64,000 nucleotides of DNA from Leptodactylus fallax (GCA_947044405.1 CAMRHE010000458.1:620001-684000), one strand, 5' to 3'. Shown: positions 22,700-35,037, numbered from the stretch's first letter. Numbers and translations are program-made. The notes: generated by a model not told the origin, from the sequence alone.

Positions 22700-24180
22700 A
22701 CAGTATAATTCTCCACATGGTATATAATGCTCCACGGTATAAAATGCTCCCCTGAGCCCTCCACAGTTTCCCCACATGGTATATAATGCTCCACAGTGGC
22801 CCCACACAGTATAAAATGCTCCACTGAGCCCCCCATAGTGGCCCCACATGGTATATAAGGCTCCACACAGTATACTACCTCTTAGTGGCCCCAGACAGTA
22901 CAATATGCTCCCCAGCATCCCCACACAATATAATATGCTCCATACAGTATAATATGCATCCCACTGTGCCCCCCCAGTATAATGCTCCACAGTGGCCTAA
23001 CACAGTATAACATGCTCCACAATGGCCTCCACACAGTATAATATACTGCCCAGAGGGGTTCCCCCAGTACAATGCTCCACAGTGGTCCCCCACAGTATAA
23101 TATGCTCCCCACAGTCCCCCCGGTATAATGCTCTACAATGGCCCCACAGAGTATAATATGCTCCCAAGAAGCCCCACACAATATAATAAACTCCACAGTG
23201 GCCCCACACAGTATAACAGGCTCCTCACATTGCCCCTTCCCCTCCAGTATAAGCTCCACAGTGGCCTATAGTATAATATGCTCCCCAGAGGGCCCCCACC
23301 AGTATAATGCTCCTTAGTTCCCCCCCTAGTATTTTGCTGCACAGTGGCCCCATGCAATATATTATGCTCCCCAGAGTGTCCCCGCAGTATAATGCTCCAC
23401 AGTAGGACCACGCAGTATAATATACTCCCCAGAGGGCCCCCTAGTGTAATGCTCCTTGTTTCCCCCCCGAATAATGCCCCACAGTGGCACCACGCAATAT
23501 AATATGCTCTGAAGATGGCCCCCCAGAATAATGCTCCACAGTGACCCCACACAGTATAACATGCTCCAGAATGGCCTCCATACAGTATAATATACTGCCC
23601 AGAGCGGTTCCCCCAGTATAATGCTCTACAGTGGCCCAAAACAGTATAATATGCTTTCCAGGGCCCCTCCCCCTCAGTATAATGTTCCACGGTGGCCCCA
23701 CACAGTATAATATGCTCTCCAAAGGGGCCCCCCAGTATAATACTCCAAAGTGGCCCCAGAGAATATAACATGATCTCCAGAGCCCCCCACATTATAATGC
23801 TCCACAGAGGCCCCATACAGTATAATATGCTATCCAGAGGGCCCCCCCAGTTAAATTCTCCACAGTAGCCCCACAAAGTACAATATGCTATCCAGAGGGC
23901 CCCCTCTGCAGTATAATGCTCCACAGGGGCCCCACACAGTATAATATGCTATCCAGAGGGCCCCCTCCCCAGTATAATGTTCCACAGGGGCCCCATACAG
24001 TATAATATGCTATCCAGAGGGGGGCCCCCAGTATAATGCTCCACAGTGGCCCTGCACAGTATAATATGCTATCCAGACCTCACCCCCAGTATAATGCTCC
24101 ACTGTGGCCCTATAGAGTATAATATGCTATCCAGAGGGGCCCCCCAGTATAATGCTCCACCGGGGCCCTACAGACTCCCT
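22700..24180. repeat. Large minisatellite, CAGTATAATGCTCCACAGTGGCCCC units
   Basis: Units of about 28-30 bp alternate between a GCTCCACAGTGGCCCC form and an ATATGCTCCCCAGAGGGCCCC form, giving a roughly 60-bp higher-order period over 1.5 kb. Frames of up to 263 codons on the minus strand arise from the repeat. The monomer is the complement of that in 2245-2560. Confidence 0.92.
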
Positions 24181-24292
24181 TAGTGCTAGTATTATATTAT
24201 TCTCTGGGGTCTCTTCAGACCCCAGAGTATAATAAGCGAAAGCCCGGGGGAGGTAAGAGAAAATAACAAACAGTTATACTTAGCTTGCCTTA

Positions 24293-24497
24293 CTTCTGCT
24301 GTGCCTCCTTGCGCTGCTCCGCTATCCCCGCCGGCTTCCTCTTCTCTGCAGCTGACGTCACGTGCTGTGGACGTAACCGCTGAAGCCTGTGATTGGGCCT
24401 CAGCGGTTACGTGAGGCACGCCCCCACATGACCGCTGAGGCCAGGCCTCAGCGGTGATGTCCGGAACGCCAGAAGATGATGTCGGACGCAAGGACAG
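24293..24497. other. GC-rich core with CRE/E-box and flanking donor motifs
   Basis: CAGGTGAGTAAA on the plus strand (GT at 24498) closes the right edge. The left edge has AAGCTAAGTATAA on the minus strand, a donor with a mutated first base. Inside are CTGACGTCACGTGCTG and a repeated CCGCTGA(A/G)GCC motif in inverted orientation. A further minus-strand AAGGTGAGTAAA (GT at 24528-24527) faces it. Confidence 0.45.
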
Positions 24498-24700
24498 GTG
24501 AGTAAAAATGTTTGTTATTTTTACTCACCTTGGAAAGGGGTCCTGTGGCACATGACGCTGGGTCCCTTTCTGTTATCGATGTGGCCAGTCCTGACTCCGG
24601 GACGCCGGCCCTGGTTACATTTAAGATGAGGTTGGAAGAAGATACAGGTCCATAAAATCCAACCTATAACCCTACAGTGTAGATCAGGAGGAAGGCAAAA

Positions 24701-25321
24701 AATAAAACCGATGAGGCTGATGCCAATTGCTGAAGCTCACCATATTTTGAGAAGCAATGCACCCAATTGTCAAATATATTCAGACATCTTATGTAGTTTA
24801 CATAAATATATTTTAAGCGATGGTTCATTGTGGTGTATGAAAATAAATGAGGTGTACATCAACCATTTTGTAGTCTTATTTATAACCAGAAGTAGCTCAT
24901 CCCCTGACTGGATGATACATACCTGGATAGATTGTTATAGATATCTTAATATATTTTTAATACCCTGTGTCATTTTTACTTTAACCTTTTTTTGCCTATT
25001 TGATAAGATTCTGAAGAGGTGAATAAATGTGCCATGTGCATTACACCACCCAAAAGTTTTCCTTATGCCCCACCCATTTATATGGGATATGCTCTATAAC
25101 TATGACACTTTCATTACAAATAGTACATACAGTATGACCTCCATTATACAGACAACAGACCCCACAGAATTTGGGTTACCTCCATATTAAATACAGATCC
25201 CAGACCAGACCCTTGTATACAGATCACCCCTTTATATAGATACAGATACCTAAGACCTCAGTTACACAGCTAAACCGCCTTTATAAAGAGCCCAAACTCT
25301 CTTCCCCCTTCTCTGTCTCTT

Positions 25322-25359
<38 letters not shown>

Positions 25360-26007
25360 CTGTATATATATTATTTTTTTAAGCCACACATAAGACAAGG
25401 CATTTCATTTTTTTGGTACATGGAATAAATTGAATAAACATTTAGCATTATTTTAAATTATATAATAGACATTAACAAGCTTTCAGTCACAGATGGCTTA
25501 CATACTAATTATAGAAAATCCCATATGAAGTATCTTCAGGCTGTTTTAATTTTTCAAGTTTTGATACACATTCTGTTCCCAAGACACTTCCACATAGAAA
25601 TCACCTTATAACCTTTGTATAGTCTTTTATAAAAATGAGAATGATTACTGCTATGTGAATTATCAAATTAGGTATTTGGTATGCATGTGTGAAGAGAGTA
25701 TGAACCTTTCCCACATACAAAGTAGCAAAATGTATTTATAAATGTATTCAGGTTTTTGAGCTTTAATATAAAATTCTTAATACTTTTTCTCATTATTGCA
25801 AACATCAAAGATATATATATAACATGGTCACATATTCAATTCAAAACAATAACTATATGAAATCTGCACTGTAGTTTCTATTTTATTACTATTTTTTCAC
25901 ACAGACAAGAACACTAGTAATATTCTAGTGCAGTGGAATTTAAATAAACTATAGGCTATAAATGCTATACATTGAAAGGCTGAAATGAATATATTTACAT
26001 ATCATAT
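24701..26007. other. AT-rich unassigned sequence
   Basis: No coding signal is seen. It includes a (CT)n/(TA)n microsatellite at about 25309-25372. Confidence 0.4.
25309..25372. repeat. (CT)n then (TA)n microsatellite
   Basis: A CTCTCTCT run of about 40 bp passes into TATATATATA with one CTG interruption. Confidence 0.9.
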
Positions 26008-26030
26008 TTAAAGGGAATCTGCCACCAGAA

Positions 26031-28080
26031 AGGTGGGGTGCTTCTCCAACAACAAACCATGGATTCATTCTGATATAAAAACACTACTTAAGGAGAAAAA
26101 GTTGGCATTCAGGACAAGAGATAAGAAGGGACTGAGGGAGGTACAAAAGGAGCTGAGGCGTCAAATCAGGAAGGAAAAAGACAATTATAAGGAAAAAAAG
26201 AAAAAGCAAATGGAAAGAAAAGGCATAAGGGGAGTCTTGTAGGGGCTTAAGTCAATTTCGGGTCATAGACAGTCTGTCTGCCAGATTGAGGCAGATGTTA
26301 ATTGGCTTAACGAACTAAACCTATTCTTCAATAGATTTGATCACACACCAGCTCCTCCTACCCCAGCATGTCCTTCAGTTCCCCCTACCACAATGACTTC
26401 ACCCCATGCGGCTACTTCCCACCAGACCAGTAAATCCGTCTTTATCTGACTACAGTCTGACCTTCGTACGTGCTCAGGTGAGGAAGGAGATGAAAAAGAT
26501 CAAGGCAAGGAAAGCCGCAGGGTCAGATGACATCAGTGCAAGGCTAATTAAGACTTGTGGGGATCAGCTGTGTAGTATAATTATATATATGTTTAATATG
26601 AGCCTGAAGCAGGAAATAGTCCCTGAATTATGGAAATCTTCTTGTGTGGTACCAGTTCCAAAGGAACCTCACCCTATGGACCTCAACAACTACAGACCTG
26701 TAGCATTGACATCCCACTTGATGAAGATCTTAGAGAGATTGGTTCTCACACATCTCCGCCCTCTAGTGAGCCCCACTATGGACCCTCTCCAGTTTGCTTA
26801 TCATCCGGGCATTGTGGTAGATGATGCCATCATCCACCTTCTGCATAGGGCTATTTCTCACCTGGAGAAACCAGGGAACTCGGTGAGAATAATGTTCTTT
26901 AATTTCTCCAGTGCTTTTAATACCATACAGCCAGGGCTACTGAGAGACAAGCTGGGCCTTGCTGGAGTGGACCACCACCTCTCCGACTGGATCCTAGACT
27001 ACCTCACAAACAGACCTCAATACGTGAGAGCCCGGGACTGTGTGTCAGATACCGTGATCTGTAATACGGGGGCACCTCAGGGTACAGTTCTTCCCCCTTT
27101 CCTCTTCACACTGCACACTGCACATTTTAGGTGCAACTCATCTAGATGCTACTTACAGAAGTATTCTGACGACTCTGCAATAGTAGGCCTCCTCACAGAC
27201 GATGATGACAGGGAGTACAGGGAACTGAAACGGGATTTTGTGGACTGGTGCCAGCGGAACCACCTGAAGATTAACGTGGAGAAGACCAAGGAGATGGTGG
27301 TGAACTTTCGTAAATGCAGATGCCCTCCTAAACCAGTGGACATCCTGGGGACGGGCATTGAGATTGTGAACACCTATAAGTACCTGGGTTTGCTCCTTAA
27401 TAATAAGGGAGACTGGGCAGATCACTTGGAGGTCCTGTACAGGAAGGGCCACAGCAGGCTCTACCTGCTTAGGAGGCTGAGAGCCTTTGGAGTCCGGGGG
27501 ACACTTCTTAGGACTTTCTTCAACTCGGTAGTGGCATCAGCCATCTTCTTCAGAGTGGCCTGCTGGGGGAGCAGTACATCAACCAGGGATAGAAATAAAC
27601 TTGACAAGCTGATTAGATGGGCCAGCTCTGTCCTGGGGAGCCCACTGGAACCAGTGCAGGTGGTGGGTGATAGAAGGATACTGTCCGTGGTGAGCTCCAT
27701 GCAGAAAAAGAAGTCCCATCCCATGCATGAGACCATGATAGCTCTGGACAGTACTGTCAGTGACTGACTGCTCCACCTTAAGTGTGAGAAGGAGCGCTAT
27801 CGGAAGTCTTACCTCCCCACCGCGGTTAGGCTGTACAACCAACACTGACCTAAGCGGAGATCATTACACACAGAGAACAAAAATATCTTTCTACCTGTTA
27901 AATTCCCCCCCCCCCCTCTGCTACTTCTCATATATCTGTCTACTATCAATGTAATGCCTCTTACCTTGGAGCATTCCTGTACATGTTGTATTTGTATCTG
28001 CTTATCTTTGCTGCTGTAACACACTGAATTTCCCCATGGTGGGACTATTAAAGGACTGTTATTATTATTATTATTATTAA
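26031..28080 (+). mobile_element. 5'-truncated Rex1-like LINE
   Basis: The reverse transcriptase and its downstream domain are present on the plus strand, followed by a short 3' UTR (CTGAATTTCCCCATGGTGGG) and a tail of ATT units (28058-28079). The endonuclease is missing. The clade is assigned from the protein phrases listed under its pseudogene. Confidence 0.85.
26033..27845 (+). pseudogene. Rex1-like LINE reverse transcriptase
   Basis: A 453-codon open frame (26406-27767) covers most of the reverse transcriptase: KARKAAGSDDI at the start of the fingers, NNYRPVALTSHLMKILERL, FSSAFNTIQP (catalytic block A, with N where D is usual in FSSAFDT-like relatives), GAPQGTVLPPFLF, and KYSDDSAIVG as the catalytic box. 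HLKINVEKTKEMVV and YKYLGLLL follow. An upstream piece (26033-26242, KPWIHSDIKTLLKEKK) belongs to the same ORF in another frame and ends at TAG, so there is at least one frameshift. TGA at 27765-27767 precedes CEKERYRKSYLPTAVRLYN, the normal C-terminus, so it is a nonsense codon. It is dead as an autonomous element. Confidence 0.88.
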
Positions 28081-28286
28081 ATCAGCATAACAGCCAAACC
28101 CTGAAGAAAGATAGGTTAGGTTACCTTAATCAAATGGTGTTTCCCTTGTGAATTGGTGCCTCTGTTGCTGAGATATTTCTGTTTTTGACAATATGCAAAT
28201 ACAAAAACAGCATTTGATTCAGGTGAGCCAAACCTATCTGCAGGGCTTGGTTGATATGCTGGGTTCTAATGAGAGACTCCCTTTAA

Positions 28287-29465
28287 AGAGGACCTTTCAC
28301 CATCTCCACCAACTCCTACTCTTTTCATCCTTCACCAAGCACAGTTCCACTGATTCCAGGATAGTTGGAATTTTTCTTTAGTCCCCACTGTTCCTAAACA
28401 ATTGGTGTAGTTAGTTTTGGCACCCAATATGCTAATTCAACTCTATATTGTCAAGTGGGCGACCCTAAAATACCTTTCATTCTTAACTTTAAACAGTTGT
28501 TAATGATGAAGGAAAGTCTTCCGTTTGTATCAGTCATTCTGACAGTATAAGGACCTATTGGCGGATAATGAAGAGGAATTGAGTGGACTTTCGCCCTAGA
28601 TTCCTCTTCATTTTCCATCCCTCATGCTCTTCATCGTGGGAAGTCAAAGCAGCTGGAGATAAAAAATGTTAAAAATTCTCTTTCGTCCATACAAGGATTA
28701 GATCCTTGCATAAAACAAATAAACTCATTTTAAATGTCTTAATAGTCATTCTAAGTGTACCAAGTGTCTTGGATCATGGGTTCTGCAAATTATCAGCTGT
28801 GGAATCCATGGATCGAGCCTGAAACTTAATCAACTTTACTTAGCATCTTGCTTCAATCTCTGTCTCCCACTGAAAAAAAAAAAGCAAAGGCAGATTCAGG
28901 GTGGAATTTGGCCCGATGCTGAGGCAGAATCTGCCTCAAAATTATCACCAAATTCCTATTCCCCTAAGGTACATTGTTTTGATCCTCTGATGGATCAAAA
29001 CAATTGATATCAAAATCATAGTATGAAACCTGTATCTGAAGAGCTACTGCCATATACCTCAACTACTTCATGCACACATGTGTTTGATACTCCTACTGCA
29101 TTATCCTCTTCTTCTCATTCAGAATAGGAGTCAGGAGTAATAGCCCTTGAAGGTTAATTCACCTACAATCAAGAATCTACTTAGAAGTCCAACTCTTCAG
29201 AATACAACAATGGTTGTTTGTTTCTTGGTTAAAGAATATTACTTTAAACAAATATGTAAGTGTGTAAATCCTTACCAGGATATTTTGCCCTCTCAGTGGT
29301 CTAACTCGAGCATGGCACAAAAACAGATTCAGAATGTCTCTCAATGAGGGCACAATTCTTAGTGGTTACATGTCTTTGCAGAATAAAACACAGTCCCTTT
29401 GCAGAACACAATTCCATGGACATCAGTCCATCAGTCGATATATAAAGGGGAAACAAGACTGAAGT
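28287..29465. other. Repeat edge, then unassigned sequence
   Basis: The first 130 bp resemble the repeat at 5864 (AGAGGACCTTTCACCATCT). Beyond about 28420 nothing is recognised. Confidence 0.4.
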
Positions 29466-29469
29466 TTGA

Positions 29470-30530
29470 GTTTCAACTCTGGGGGATTCCCATATCCAGT
29501 ACTCAACATTTGGTAGGGTTTACTTTATAGTAACTAGCTGCACTAAAAGCATTGATAAGGTTAACCACATGTTCAAGAGAAGTTTCTGGAGAGGTGAGGC
29601 AGATGCAATATTTAGAGTCCCCTATTTCTAAACCATGAATTGCTGGTGAAAGACTAATGCTTTAAACGAATGGCTTCATAACAAGGGCAAATATAATTGG
29701 GGAAAGAGGATACCCATGTCTGGTTCAGTTTGTGATCTGGTAGGAAATAACATCTGCTAGTCTGGAGGCAGGAATTCTGGAGTATACTTTAAGATCTAAT
29801 TTTAGCAGGGAATTTTTCTGGTAATTAACTTCTGTATCAGGGGATTTCCCTGGTTTAGGGAGGGTGATCACTATTGCCTCTAACATTTCTAGGTAAGGAA
29901 CTAGTAGCCCACCATACAACCGATAGAATTTGTTCGTCAGACCGTCTGTACAAGGTGACTTGTTGAGTTTAAGAGAGGAAAGTGCATCCTCCACTTTCTG
30001 AGTGGTAAAGGGAATAATGAAAGACTGTGCCTGAATTTTAGTAATGGATAGAAGACCTAATTTAGAGAGGAACACTTTGATATGGGGCAAATTTAGTTGC
30101 ACCTTACTGGTATCGGATTGCAGGTTGTAAAGGCTAGTATAGTACGTTGTAAAACAGTCAGCAATACCCTGTGGATCTAAAACTCTGGATCCATCAGGTA
30201 TATTCACATAGGAAACTCTAGTTTTACCCATTTTGGTCCTGATTTGTCGAGTCCTTAGGGATCCAGGCCTAATGTCCTGTCAGTAGTAGTTAAGCTTCAA
30301 GCGGTGTCTTGGTTATATTGGAATGAGTTGAGTTGGTGTAACTCATTGTGCAGTTGTGTAATTTCCTTGGCTCTGAGGCAGAGAAGGACACCTTATTAAG
30401 TCTATGAAGGTCGGCTATGAAGACTAATTTAGGTGGGAAGTCTTTGTTTTTCAGCCGCAGGAGCCTGTTGTATAAAATGGCCTCTCATGGTGGCCAGCAA
30501 CAGATTTAATCCATAGGGCTCACCCTACCA
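29470..30530 (-). pseudogene. L1-clade reverse transcriptase fragment
   Basis: The minus strand encodes the first half of an L1-type reverse transcriptase in several frames. The longest frame (30231-29725) carries KVEDALSSLKLNKSPCTDGL, LEAIVITLPKPGKSP and the YSRIPASRLADVI block that precede the catalytic core in L1 ORF2. Beyond its stop, GYPLSPIIFALVMKPF and SPETSLEHVVNLINAF continue the homology in other frames. The order matches L1-clade LINEs. The segment containing the catalytic DD box appears deleted between the last two blocks. Upstream text to about 30530 shows the charged linker region with stops and frameshifts. It is an internal fragment without a 3' tail and is non-functional. Confidence 0.8.
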
Positions 30531-30546
30531 GTTTTTAGATCACTTA

Positions 30547-33155
30547 ATTCATGGCTTCCCAACTTCCTATCCTGTGAAACTTCCTACCCTCATTATGGGT
30601 GACTTTAACATTCCCATTAACACCCCTGTCTCTCCATCTGCCTCTTGCCTTCTATCACTAACCGCCTCTCTTGGTCTCTCTCAGCTTACTTCTTTTCCCA
30701 CACGCAAAGATGGTAATATCCTTGATCTTGTCTTCTTATGGCTCTGTTCTTTCTCTGACTTTACTAAAGCTCACCTACTAATTTCCGACCACAACCTTCT
30801 TTCATTTAACATCAAAGCTTCTTGTCCTTCACAAAACACACTACCTACCGCACATGCAGAAATCTACGGGCTGTAAACACACGGCACCCCTCAGTTACCC
30901 TACAGTCATCACTGTCTCCCATCTATTGTCTCTCCTGTCCTGAACTGGCCACCAAACACTACAATGAGACTCTCAAAGCCACCCTGGATAAAGTAGCACC
31001 CTCGACCATCCAAAAATCTCAACACAGACACTGGCAACCTGGGCACACTCCTCAAACATGTTTTCTTAAGCGATGCTTAAGACGGCTATGGCAAAAATCT
31101 CACACATCTGCAGATTTTCTTCACTTCAAGTGTATGCTCCAAGCCTATAACTCTGCCCTTTATCTCGCCAAACAAGCTTACTTCACCTCTCTCATCTCTT
31201 CTCTCTCCAATAACATGGCCACGTACTTTAAAGACAAAATCTACAACATCCGTCTGGAAATAACCCATTCTCCAAGCAGCATCAGTCCCCTTCCCTCCCT
31301 TGCTCCTCATTGTGAACACTCATTATTTGACCCGGTAACAGAAGAAGAAGTCTCCCAGCTCCTTTCTTCTTCTCACCCCACTACTTGCATAAGCGATCCT
31401 ATCCTGTCACACCTACTCTGGTCTCTGTCCCCTACTGTTACTACTCACCTTACTAAAATTTTTAACCTCTTTCTCTTTCTTCTGGAATCTTTCCCTCCTC
31501 CTTCAAACATGCTGTCATAACCCCACTACTGAAAAAACCCTCCCTTGACCCATCCTGTGCTGCTAACTACTGACCTGTCTCTAACCTCCCCTTCATCTCT
31601 AAACTCCTGGAACACTTGGTCTACTCCTGCCTAATCCGCTATCTCTCTACTAACTCTCTTCTGGACCCCTTACAATCAGGTTTTCATGCACTACACTCTA
31701 CAGAAACAGCCCTCACAAAGGTCTCTAACGATCTCTTGACTGCTAAATCTAAAGGGAACTATTCACTACTTATTCTTCTGGATCTCTCAGCAGCATTTGA
31801 CACTGTAGACCACCAACTCCTTCTCACTATGCTCCATTCTATTGGCTTCAGGGATACAGCTCTCTCTTGGTTTTCTTCCTATCTCTCTGACTGCTCATTT
31901 AGTGTATCATTCACTGGTGCTATTTCTTCTCCTCTGCCCCTTGCGGTTGGGGTTCCTTAAGGCTCGGTCCTAGGTCCTTTCCTCTTCTCTCTGTACACAG
32001 CCCCAGTTGGATAAACCATTCGCAAATTTGGCTTTCAATACCATCTTTATGCAGATGATACCCAACTATAAACCTTATCCTGTGACATCATCCCTGCACT
32101 ACTACAGAACACCAGTGACTGTCTCTCTGCTGTCTCTAATATCATGTCTTCTCTTTCTCTCTTGTTCCCTCCATCTACTAACCGACCTAACCCTGATATC
32201 TCCATTTCTGTCTGTGGCCTTATTATTACCCTGAGTCAGCATGCCCGCTGTCTGGGGGTTGCATTTGACTCAGATCTCACCTTTACCCCACATATTCAGA
32301 CACTTGCATGCTCTTCCCACCTGCACCTTAAAAACATCTCTAGAATTCGCCCTTTTCTCACTGTGGAAACATCAAAAACCCTCATTGTCGCTCTGATTCT
32401 CTCTCGTCTTCACTATTGCAATTCTCTTCTAATTGGGCTTCCTCTTACTAAACTCTCCCCACTACAATCTGTCCTGAATGCAGTGTAAGTCGCTGTATTG
32501 GTTGCCCATCCATCACAGAATACAATATAAAATTATCACACTGACCCACAAATCCATCCATAGCGCTGTGCCCCCCATATCTCCTCTCTCGTCACTGTCT
32601 ACCGCCCTAACCGTCCTTTCCATTCTGCCAATGACCATAGACTTGCATCCTCTGTTATCCGATCATCCCACTCCTGTCTCCAAGACTTTTCACGAGCTGC
32701 ACCGGTGCTCTGGAATGCTTTACCTCAGACAATCCTATTAATCCCAAACTACAGCAGCTTCAAAACTGTCCTAAAATCACATCTGTATGGTCAGGCTTAT
32801 CACGTGACCTGAGCACAGTGTAGTGTGTGGAGGTGCAGAACAATAACATCTTTTATCCTTCCTCCTCTGTTCCTCAGATCCTGGCCCCTCCATCTAGAAG
32901 TTACACTGTACTCCTTGCACTTAGTATCTGTTTATTCACAGATACTGGCTGGTAACGGGTTCATACAGCTTCAGTTACATAACCTTTCCATTAAAAGATG
33001 GCTGGACCATGGTAGCAAACAAGCCCTCCGACCTCTTGTGCTCCCCTATCTCCCCTAGAATGTAATGTCTCATGTGTCCTCTGATTTGTAAAGTTCTACG
33101 GAATATGTTGGTGCTATATAAATAAAGTTATTATTATTATTATTATTATTATTAT
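30547..33155 (+). mobile_element. L2-clade LINE, 5'-truncated, with (TTA)n tail
   Basis: The element starts within the apurinic-type endonuclease and runs through reverse transcriptase and C-terminal domain to a 3' UTR ending GTGCTATATAAATAAAGTTA and (TTA)n (33121-33155). It abuts the L1 fragment at its 5' side. Confidence 0.9.
30571..32810 (+). pseudogene. L2-clade ORF2: endonuclease and reverse transcriptase, decayed
   Basis: The first frame (from 30574) encodes the endonuclease C-terminal half with MGDFNIPIN and ISDHNLLSF, metal-binding motifs of APE-type nucleases. A second frame from 30822 covers the linker. The reverse transcriptase lies in a third frame: [13 protein letters not shown] (block A), VP*GSVLGP with TAA at 31958-31960 replacing a glutamine codon, and YADDTQL (YADD near 32045-32056). 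HLHLKNISRIRPFL and YCNSLLIGLPLTKL follow in that frame; a deletion or shift near 32478 moves YWLPIHHRIQYKI to another. Several stops and at least three frame changes show it is old. The C-terminus closely matches the copies at 19833 and 46775. Confidence 0.9.
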
Positions 33156-34946
33156 ATTAATAAGGTGATTGTCCAAACACTGTTGTATTCCACAGGGCAG
33201 ATGCCCACACACAGTTGAAGTCCACAGAGCACTTGCCCACACAGACTTCATTGCAACCCAACTCTGTAGCAGCACTCTTTTGTGGTGTTTCCCAGCAACA
33301 CGGTTATAGGTGGCAGAGATTCGTCACACACTTGGCACCACACCAGCCTGGCAGAAATTTGTCACACACACTTGGACATAGCTTATACTTAATTACGATC
33401 TCAGTACAGCCCTTTTTTGCATTCCTACTTGATGGCAACTGTGGGCATTGGTCTCTCAGTCTGTGGCATCTCAATGTTGGCTGGCTGGTTACAACTCACT
33501 CTCAGGTCACCCAGGACATGGTTCAGTACAATTTCAGTCTCGGCATTCTAGGGCAGCAGGAACTGTGATGTGTCAGAGTATTATATAGCTTGCCAACTGT
33601 ACTAGGTGCACCTGCTACCAGTTCTAGCAGTTTCAGAATTGATACACCTCATTTGTGGTTTCTGTCACACTCCCAGGTCTTCACACTTAATGTTCCAGGT
33701 GCCTCACTCCTGTATGTGTGGTATATTTGTCTCTCTGTTACTCTTTCTTGGGGTGGTGTATCAACTTATGAACACCATTCTTCCCCTAGCTATTGGAATT
33801 AGGTGCTTTCAGCATCCTTTTTATACACTGTTCCATAGTGAAACCTAATATCCACAGTGAAAATTACAAGCATTGAATTGTTTGAGAAAAATCCTAGGGC
33901 GATGACAACATCCTAGTGAGTAAACTCTGTAGATGGTGGCTACTCACTACTTCCTGTGTCACTGTGGCTTGGGTGTCAAAACCTCCTAAGGCTTCTGGTG
34001 CACTCCCTGTGATTGTCTTCTAAGTGTTGGTGTTTTGGGGTGTATTGATGTTGTAAATAGTGTAAATGAGACACAGGGAACATAGTGGATGTTCAACAGG
34101 TGATGCTGACTGCACAGTTTACTTAGTTAGATCCTACAGTCACAAGTAGCTTCCACACTGTGGGGAGTTAACAAACATGAACGGTAGTGGTGTCTGCTCT
34201 TCACTCAGTCCTCTAGCCCTCCTCACCTATCCACCATGGGGAATATTTGGTGACCCCTAGACTTATGGAAATTGCAGATATTGATTGAAGAAGTTCAGTA
34301 ACAAAAGCATGGGATAACCTGTCTTGGTTTAGCTATCACTAGCTCACCTAGAGACCTGAAGACCTGAAGGTGCTCTCTGAAACACGTCTGCACCTGTCTA
34401 AAGCTAGCTATCAAATCTCTAACGGCAACAGACCTAAACTTGCTAAATCTGGGGTTGCTAAGTGCTCCTCCCACCTTCTAGAAACCACAGAGCAAATACC
34501 ACTCCTGTTTACACAGCTGCATAGGAATGACTGGTTAACTCCTGAGGAGCAAGCATAAAGCTCGAAAAGTGCAATAAACCTTATAAAACAGTAGAAAACA
34601 TACAAAAAATTATCAAAACCAATTTACCACAAGCAGCATCCTTGAGGTACACTGTACTTGTAACACAGAGAGGACGTGCCCAAGGTGTGCAGGAGGTAGG
34701 GACATTAGTCCTGCTAAATTATCATCACTTATACCATAAATCTGGTATAAATGATGGGGGAAATGTATGTCAGCTACAATTTGGCATACATTCCCCCCAA
34801 GCGCACAATGCAGTGAAGAGTGCGCCTCATTTATGAGGAGACTTGCACCTCATCATATATGAGGCCTCCACCAGCTCTGGGACTATGAAGACTGACATGA
34901 GTAATGCCAGTCTTCATAAATCCACCCTGATATGTTCTGCAATAGT
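33156..34946. other. Unclassified repetitive-looking sequence
   Basis: The stretch 33160-34330 reads like non-coding LTR or repeat DNA, with recurring GTCACACAC and CCCACACA phrases, but no boundaries are visible. A hairpin lies at 34755-34798. Confidence 0.3.
34755..34798. repeat. Hairpin, probable MITE fragment
   Basis: GGGGGAAATGTATG and CATACATTCCCCCC are complementary apart from one bulge, with about 16 bp between. An adjacent shorter inverted pair, ATACCA/TGGTAT, precedes it. Confidence 0.6.
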
Positions 34947-35037
34947 TACATAGTTACATAGTAGATGAGGTTGAATGAAGACACATCAAGTCCAACCTAT
35001 AACCCTACAGTGTTGATCCAGAGGATGGCAAAAACAC
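34947..35037. repeat. TAGTTACATAG repeat copy
   Basis: Reads TAGTTACATAGTTACATAG, then GATGAGGTTGAATGAAG and AACCTATAACCCTACAGTG. It is the uninterrupted counterpart of the repeat split at 21745/24614. Confidence 0.75.

Larger units (their letters stand above)
21746..24613. mobile_element. 2.9-kb non-autonomous hAT-like element, mostly minisatellite
   Basis: Both ends start CAGGGCCGG, and near-identical octamers flank them: GTTACATA (21738-21745) and GTTACATT (24614-24621). No transposase is present. From left to right it contains a TTATAAATAATAGTCCC array, a nested CAGTGTCGGACTG terminus (22358), a long CAGTATAATGCTCCACAGTG minisatellite, a palindromic module (24195-24235) and a GC-rich core (24293-24497). 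Confidence 0.75.
21725..24700. repeat. TAGTTACATAG repeat, split by the hAT-like element
   Basis: The left fragment (about 21725-21745) and right fragment (24614-24700) match the sequence at 34947-35037: ATTACATAGTTACATA, then GATGAGGTTGGAAGAAG and CCAACCTATAACCCTACAG. The hAT-like element lies between the fragments. Confidence 0.75.
26012..28282. mobile_element. TTAA-type MITE interrupted by a Rex1 LINE
   Basis: TTAA flanks at 26008-26011 and 28283-28286. The left end AGGGAATCTGCCACCAGAA and the right end in complement AGGGAGTCTCTCATTAGAA are inverted repeats. Only about 20 bp of the left arm precede the LINE; some 200 bp of MITE follow it. A related copy near 50805-50935 shares CACCAATTCACAAGGG and TTTGATTCAGGTGA. 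Confidence 0.7.

Noticed and set aside
22523..23924. Long minus-strand open frames, up to 263 codons, rich in Trp, Tyr, Cys and Gly
   Set aside because: They lie entirely in the CAGTATAATGCTCCACAGTG minisatellite. The period keeps several frames open at once and the residue pattern simply repeats; no domain is present.
22700..24180. Regularly spaced repeats resembling a CRISPR array
   Set aside because: Spacers are themselves repeats of the same unit, the context is vertebrate nuclear DNA, and no cas-like gene is present.
26033..28283. Host gene with a reverse-transcriptase-like domain
   Set aside because: The frame has a 3' tail of ATT units, a nonsense codon before its normal C-terminus and lacks splice structure, so it is a LINE copy.
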